Position numbers and translations under genes: made by a program. 64,000 nucleotides of DNA from positions 124,001-188,000 of the forward strand of contig CAZMOZ010000004.1 of NCBI GenBank assembly GCA_964568145.1. Reading direction: 5' to 3'. Within the stretch, counting starts at the first letter, position 1. Each line of letters begins with the position of its first letter. Source of the stretch: DSVZ01 sp964568145. GTDB lineage: Bacteria > Verrucomicrobiota > Verrucomicrobiia > Limisphaerales > J093. The notes beneath the pieces are model-generated. The model saw only the letters and a list, made by a program, of their open reading frames with translations. It searched no databases and was not told the origin of the DNA. Below, piece after piece: positions 60,711-64,000 of the stretch.

Positions 60711-61208
60711 GTGCGTCCGCTGGAGCCGCCCGAATCCCATCACTTGCGCGCCGCGCTCGGCTGGCTGGAGCTGGGCAACCCGCGCGAGGCCATCGCCGAG
60801 TTGACGCGGCTCAACCCGGCGGCGCGCGGGCATCCGGAGGCGATCGAGGCGCGCTGGCGGATTTGCGCGGCGGAGCGCCGCTGGGAGGAAGCCCTGGCCG
60901 TGGCCGGCGAACTCGTGGCGGCGGCGCCGGACGAGCCCACCGGGTGGGTGGACCAGTCGTACGCCCTGCACGAGCTCAAACGCACGGCCGAGGCGCGCGC
61001 GGTGCTGCTGCCCAAGGCGGCGCTGTTCCCCAAGGTGAGCGTCATTCCGTACAACCTCGCCTGCTACGCCTGCCAGTTGGGCGAACTGGCGGAGGCGCGA
61101 GGCTGGCTACAACGCGCCTTGAAACTGCGCAACAAGGCCGAACTGCAGCGCCTGGCCCTCAACGACCCCGATCTCCGGCCGCTCTGGGACGAAATCCGCG
61201 CGTGGTGA
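60711..61208 (+). CDS. Small TPR-like protein
   Basis: 165 residues starting at GTG 60711. Three or four tetratricopeptide-like helix pairs are visible: LRAALGWLELGNPREAIAEL, EARWRICAAERRWEEALAVA, GWVDQSYALHELKRTAEARA, and YNLACYACQLGELAEARGWL, followed by DPDLRPLWDEIRAW. The TPR fold binds peptides or proteins. There is no signal peptide, so it is cytoplasmic. No partner is suggested by its neighbours. Confidence 0.8.
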   Translation: MRPLEPPESHHLRAALGWLELGNPREAIAELTRLNPAARGHPEAIEARWRICAAERRWEEALAVAGELVAAAPDEPTGWVDQSYALHELKRTAEARAVLLPKAALFPKVSVIPYNLACYACQLGELAEARGWLQRALKLRNKAELQRLALNDPDLRPLWDEIRAW

Positions 61209-61527
61209 GCGGGACGGCGTGAACGTCCGCCCGCGCCATTCCACGAAGCCAGGGTACGCATCTTCATTTCTTGCGGATGGCATTGCCTGCCAGGGTGGCG
61301 GCCGGCTCCCAGCCGGCCGGAGAGCCGGGCTTCCAGCCCGGCGGTGGGGTGCGAGCGGCACCCTGCGGGCGGCTGTCCGTTATGAGTTCCGGGCGGCAGC
61401 ATGCCGCCCATTACGGCAGCCAGGGATGGCTGCCGCTACTTCCGGCGGCGTATGGCTGTTTCGTTCGGCTGCAAAAAGCCTGATCCACGAAGCCCGGAGC
61501 CAGCCAAATTGCCGCTTGACAAGCAAC
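61209..61527. repeat. Family B repeat copy (inverted) before the PEP-CTERM gene
   Basis: 61265-61484 contains CTTGCGGATGGCATTGCCTG, GGCGGCCGGCTCCCAGCCGG, CCGGGCGGCAGCATGCCGCC and TTACGGCAGCCAGGGATGG, the inverse of the copies at 13660 and 30792. No gene is visible. Confidence 0.65.
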
Positions 61528-61555
61528 GGGGGGGGGGACAGTCCCACCCATAAGG
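61516..61555 (+). promoter_or_regulatory. TTGACA box, G10 tract and Shine-Dalgarno upstream of the PEP-CTERM gene
   Basis: A perfect TTGACA lies at 61516-61521, a run of ten G at 61528-61537, and AAGG at 61552-61555, five bases before ATG 61561. No good -10 box is found at 17-bp spacing from TTGACA. A homopolymeric tract in this place could vary in length by slippage and alter expression. Confidence 0.35.
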
Positions 61556-61560
61556 TCATT

Positions 61561-62316
61561 ATGAACAACCAGACGCGTTCTTGTTTTATCCCGGCGTTTT
61601 CCAAGTCCCCGCGCTTCATTGCGGCTTCCACCGTCATTCTGCTGGCGCTGGGCTGCCACGCCCAAGTCACCTACACCGCCCAGCTTCGTTCCGTGTTTGC
61701 CTCGGCGGCTGCGGAGGATCCTTTGGGGATAGATCCGTCGCAAAACTTGCAGGACTCCGCCTCCGCCCCTTTCGGCGATTATGGCGCTTATTCCAAAACG
61801 CTCAGCCTTACGGCCACTTCAGGCGCCGCGACCGGCACGGGAACGGCATCCGTGGACTCCACCGCGCTTTGGCCGACGGGGTTTGCGGCGAGCGCCAGCA
61901 CAACCGGCACCACGTCTGGTGGCTCAGGTGGCCTGCTTGGGTTGGGCGAAACCTGGCTGCAAGCGGTGTTCTCGGTGGCAAGCCCGGTGAGCTACAAATT
62001 GACCGGCTCCTTGGACGGCACTCCGCAAGGCAGCCTGTATTACGTTCAGCTTTTCGACGAAAGCGCGAATTTCCTTCATGATTTCAACACTGCCGGCGCG
62101 TTCGAAGGCAGCGGAGTTCTCCAGCCCGGACACGAGTACTACCTTTACGGCTACGCGGTTGCCGTGGCCGGCTGGCAATTTGGTCTTCTGAACTCGACCT
62201 CGTCCGCATCCTTCGACGTGACGTTCGCCGTGCCCGAGCCGTCGCAATACGCGGCCCTGGCGGCCTTGGGCTTGGGCGGGTGGGTTCTGTTGCGGCGCTG
62301 CCGCCGCGCCCGCTGA
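61561..62316 (+). CDS. PEP-CTERM sorting-signal protein
   Basis: 251 residues from ATG 61561. A signal peptide (SPRFIAASTVILLALGCHAQ) leads to a Ser/Thr/Gly/Ala-rich beta-type body with no known catalytic domain. The C-terminus is a standard PEP-CTERM signal: VPEPSQYAALAALGLGGWVL, then an Arg-rich tail. Such proteins are processed by exosortase and presented on or released from the envelope, often with exopolysaccharide. Codon use is less GC-rich than in neighbouring genes. No exosortase gene lies in the window. Confidence 0.9.
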   Translation: MNNQTRSCFIPAFSKSPRFIAASTVILLALGCHAQVTYTAQLRSVFASAAAEDPLGIDPSQNLQDSASAPFGDYGAYSKTLSLTATSGAATGTGTASVDSTALWPTGFAASASTTGTTSGGSGGLLGLGETWLQAVFSVASPVSYKLTGSLDGTPQGSLYYVQLFDESANFLHDFNTAGAFEGSGVLQPGHEYYLYGYAVAVAGWQFGLLNSTSSASFDVTFAVPEPSQYAALAALGLGGWVLLRRCRRAR

Positions 62317-62769
62317 CGAACCGCGGTTCCGTCCTGCTGAACTTGGCGGCGGGAATGCCCGACCGCTCCAACCCGCGAAACTTGCGGTCCTAGCTCAATT
62401 TTTTGCCGACCAAGCCTTGCCTTGGTGGGGCGAGACTCCGTCGAGCCCTGCTTTTCCAAATGCGGAATGCGGATTGGGTTGGTGGCTCGTGGCTCGTTGA
62501 AAGCGGATGCCGGATGCCGGCAACGGCGAACGAGGATCAAGGATGGAGGATCGAGCATCGAGGAGGCTCGCCTCTGGCATCTGACTTCTGGCTTCTGGCT
62601 CCTGGCTTCTGGGTTCCTGCTCCTGCTCTTAAATCCTGCTCCAGATGCCAGATGCCGGATACCAGCCTTCGACCTTCGACTTTGCCCTTCGGTTTTCGCG
62701 GCCGCAGGCCGCGCCGCGCCGGGCGGCGTTTGACGCGCCGGGCGGCGCTTGCGACAGTCCCCGCCCGCG
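62317..62769. repeat. Intergenic repeat block
   Basis: The 25-nt semi-palindrome with core GGCGAGACTCCGTCGAGCC is at 62424-62448. Microrepeats of the GGATGGAGGATCGAGCATCG, TTCTGGCTTCTGGCTCCTGG and CCAGATGCCAGATGCCGG kind follow to about 62690, then TTCGCGGCCGCAGGCCGCGC, the same companion as at 26.9 and 28.6 kb. No gene is seen. Confidence 0.65.
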
Positions 62770-63270
62770 ATGGCGCACATCCACGAGCAAATTGACTTCA
62801 CGGTGGCCGTGTTTGTCGTTCACGCCGGCCGGGTGCTGCTGGCGCACCACCGCCGGCTCGACCGCTGGCTGCCGCTGGGCGGTCACATCAAGCTGGACGA
62901 GGACCCCGAGCAGGCGGCCTTGCGCGAGGTCCGGGAGGAAAGCGGCCTCGACATCGAGCTGCTCGGCGAGCGGCCGCCCACCACCGGACACGGCACGCGC
63001 GCGCTGATCGCCCCGCGCTTTCTGGACATTCACCGCATCACGGACACCCACGAGCACATCGGGCTGATTTACTGGGCGCGGCCGCGCGGCGGCGAACTCA
63101 CGCTGGCCGACGCGGAGCACCATCAAATCCGCTGGCTCGCCGGCGATGAACTGGACGCGCTCCAGCCCGCCGCCTCGGAGGCGGTGAAGTGGTACGCGCG
63201 CCAGGCCTTGCGCGAAGTGCCGCGCGGCGGGTGGCGGGTGGTCGCGGGCCGGACGCCCCCGGCCGGCTGA
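62770..63270 (+). CDS. NUDIX hydrolase
   Basis: 166 residues. The Nudix box is complete: GGHIKLDEDPEQAALREVRE followed by ESGL, matching Gx5Ex7REUxEExGU. FVVHAGRVLLAHHRRLDRWLPL is the preceding strand pair. Members hydrolyse nucleoside diphosphates linked to another moiety; the exact substrate cannot be told. It ends 13 nt before the transporter gene, so co-transcription is likely. Confidence 0.9.
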   Translation: MAHIHEQIDFTVAVFVVHAGRVLLAHHRRLDRWLPLGGHIKLDEDPEQAALREVREESGLDIELLGERPPTTGHGTRALIAPRFLDIHRITDTHEHIGLIYWARPRGGELTLADAEHHQIRWLAGDELDALQPAASEAVKWYARQALREVPRGGWRVVAGRTPPAG

Positions 63271-63283
63271 GGCCGCACCCGCC

Positions 63284-64000
63284 ATGTTTTCGCCCCGCGT
63301 CAAAACCGGCGTCTTCGTGCTCGAGGGCCTCAACGCTTACGCGACGATGGTGTATTTCGCGTACCTGTTCTTTTTCATGCGCGACCGGTTCGGTTTCACG
63401 AATCTGGAGAACCTGACGTTGTGCGCGGTGAACGGGGCGGTGTACGCCGGCTGGGTGTCGTTCGCCGGCCGGTTCGCGCAACGGCACGGCTACTTCCGCG
63501 CGCTCAAGCTGGGCTTCGTCATCATGGGCGTGGCGCTGGTGATTGGCAGCGGCCTGGGGAGCGTGGCGGGGCATTACCTGACGATGATCGCCTGGACGTT
63601 CGGCATCGGGCTGACGTGGCCGGCGCTCGAGGCGATTACCAGCGAGCACGAACCGCCGGCGCGGCTGCAGCGCCTGCTGGGGATTTACAACCTGGTGTGG
63701 TCGGTGGGCAGCGGCCTGGCCACGTTCACCGGCGGCGTCATCCTCGAGAAGCTCGGCCCGCGCGGCATTTTTCTGCTGCCGGCGGCGATGCACGCGGTCC
63801 AGTTAATTCTGGCGATTTACCTCGAGCGCGAAAGCCGCCGGCCGTTCACGGTCGCCCCGGTGCCGGAAACGGCGCCGGCTTCTGCTGTCTTGGCTGAGGC
63901 GAGACGCTCGCCCGTGCCGCGGAAGACGTTTCTGCGCATGGCGTGGATCGCGAATCCGTTCGCTTACGTGGCGATGAACGCGATCATCCCGGTCATCCCC
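63284..64000 (+). CDS. Major facilitator superfamily transporter, cut by the right window edge
   Basis: ATG 63284 opens a frame that stays open to the end of the window (239 codons). The sequence is hydrophobic with helices such as ATMVYFAYLFFFMRDRFGF, LCAVNGAVYAGWVSFAGRFA, LGFVIMGVALVIGSGLG, MIAWTFGIGLTWPALEAITS, YNLVWSVGSGLATFTGGVIL, and FLLPAAMHAVQLILAIYL. Six helices followed by a charged loop and the start of a seventh fit the first half of an MFS permease. The substrate is unknown. Confidence 0.85.
   Translation, partial: MFSPRVKTGVFVLEGLNAYATMVYFAYLFFFMRDRFGFTNLENLTLCAVNGAVYAGWVSFAGRFAQRHGYFRALKLGFVIMGVALVIGSGLGSVAGHYLTMIAWTFGIGLTWPALEAITSEHEPPARLQRLLGIYNLVWSVGSGLATFTGGVILEKLGPRGIFLLPAAMHAVQLILAIYLERESRRPFTVAPVPETAPASAVLAEARRSPVPRKTFLRMAWIANPFAYVAMNAIIPVIP

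Noticed and set aside
60285..60971. Long N-terminal extension of the PBP4-family protein.
   Set aside because: The sequence is intergenic repeat material and antisense to the TPR gene; a signal peptide begins right after TTG 60284.
61549..61554. CATAAG as a -10 box for the PEP-CTERM gene.
   Set aside because: Spacing from TTGACA is 27 bp and it lies only 6 nt before ATG; the AAGG within it fits a ribosome binding site better.

Overview
The window is GC-rich bacterial chromosome and reads as a member of the PVC superphylum, most likely Verrucomicrobiota (Limisphaera/Pedosphaera-like). That placement rests on family content, not on any search. The supporting content is: Tat-exported Gfo/Idh/MocA oxidoreductases beside DUF6807 and DUF1080-type proteins, a GH78 rhamnosidase, a sialidase-like protein, a PEP-CTERM protein, an H-X9-DG-type pseudopilin, a very long GreA-like protein as in Chlamydiae, and intergenic DNA packed with short dispersed repeats. 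Most genes lack a clear Shine-Dalgarno sequence, so several starts were set by signal peptides, domain starts or overlaps.

Layout. 1-5.9 kb: the 3' end of a large secreted beta-rich protein, a short related fragment, then a divergent SDR/methyltransferase pair. 6.3-13.7 kb: a sugar-oxidation neighbourhood (two Gfo/Idh/MocA proteins, a DUF6807 protein, a DUF1080-like protein) around a secreted carboxypeptidase-regulatory-repeat protein that carries an in-frame UGA exactly where a Cys of a CPSC motif is expected. 13.9-19.5 kb: HD phosphohydrolase, YfhO-type membrane protein, an unknown coiled-coil membrane protein, tRNA-Pro. 19.5-30.7 kb: GH78 rhamnosidase, an unknown secreted protein, ffh, xylA, and a paaK-ACT pair. 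31.1-34.3 kb: a decayed block holding a frameshifted PIG-L deacetylase, glycine-rich linker remnants, a NACHT-FGE gene that looks internally deleted and carries an amber codon, and a collapsed nucleotidyltransferase with its small partner. 34.3-42.8 kb: icd, the xseB-dxs pair, an NtrY/NtrC-like two-component system, tsaC. 43.1-49.4 kb: a zinc-ribbon protein-rnc pair, a sialidase-like protein, rsmB, the long greA. 49.9-64 kb: aldo/keto reductase, pseudopilin, an unknown secreted protein, tRNA-Ile(CAU), hisD-hisC, an SDR, a PBP4-type carboxypeptidase, a TPR protein, a PEP-CTERM protein, a NUDIX hydrolase, and an MFS transporter cut by the right edge.

How it fits together. Housekeeping genes (ffh, rnc, rsmB, greA, tsaC, dxs, xseB, icd, hisCD, two tRNAs) alternate with secreted carbohydrate-active and sugar-oxidising proteins, which suggests a saprophytic polysaccharide degrader. 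Almost every gap longer than about 250 bp contains one or more of seven repeat types: a ~148-bp element with inverted ends (3 copies), a 150-240-bp GC-rich family (at least 8 copies), a 25-nt semi-palindrome (5 copies), GGACTTC-type microrepeats, two GC-rich hairpin types and a ~60-bp inverted repeat.

The two most interesting loci are the UGA-containing repeat protein (candidate selenoprotein) at 7.9-10.1 kb and the decaying NACHT-FGE locus at 31-34 kb, whose C-terminus looks like a hypervariable C-type-lectin region.
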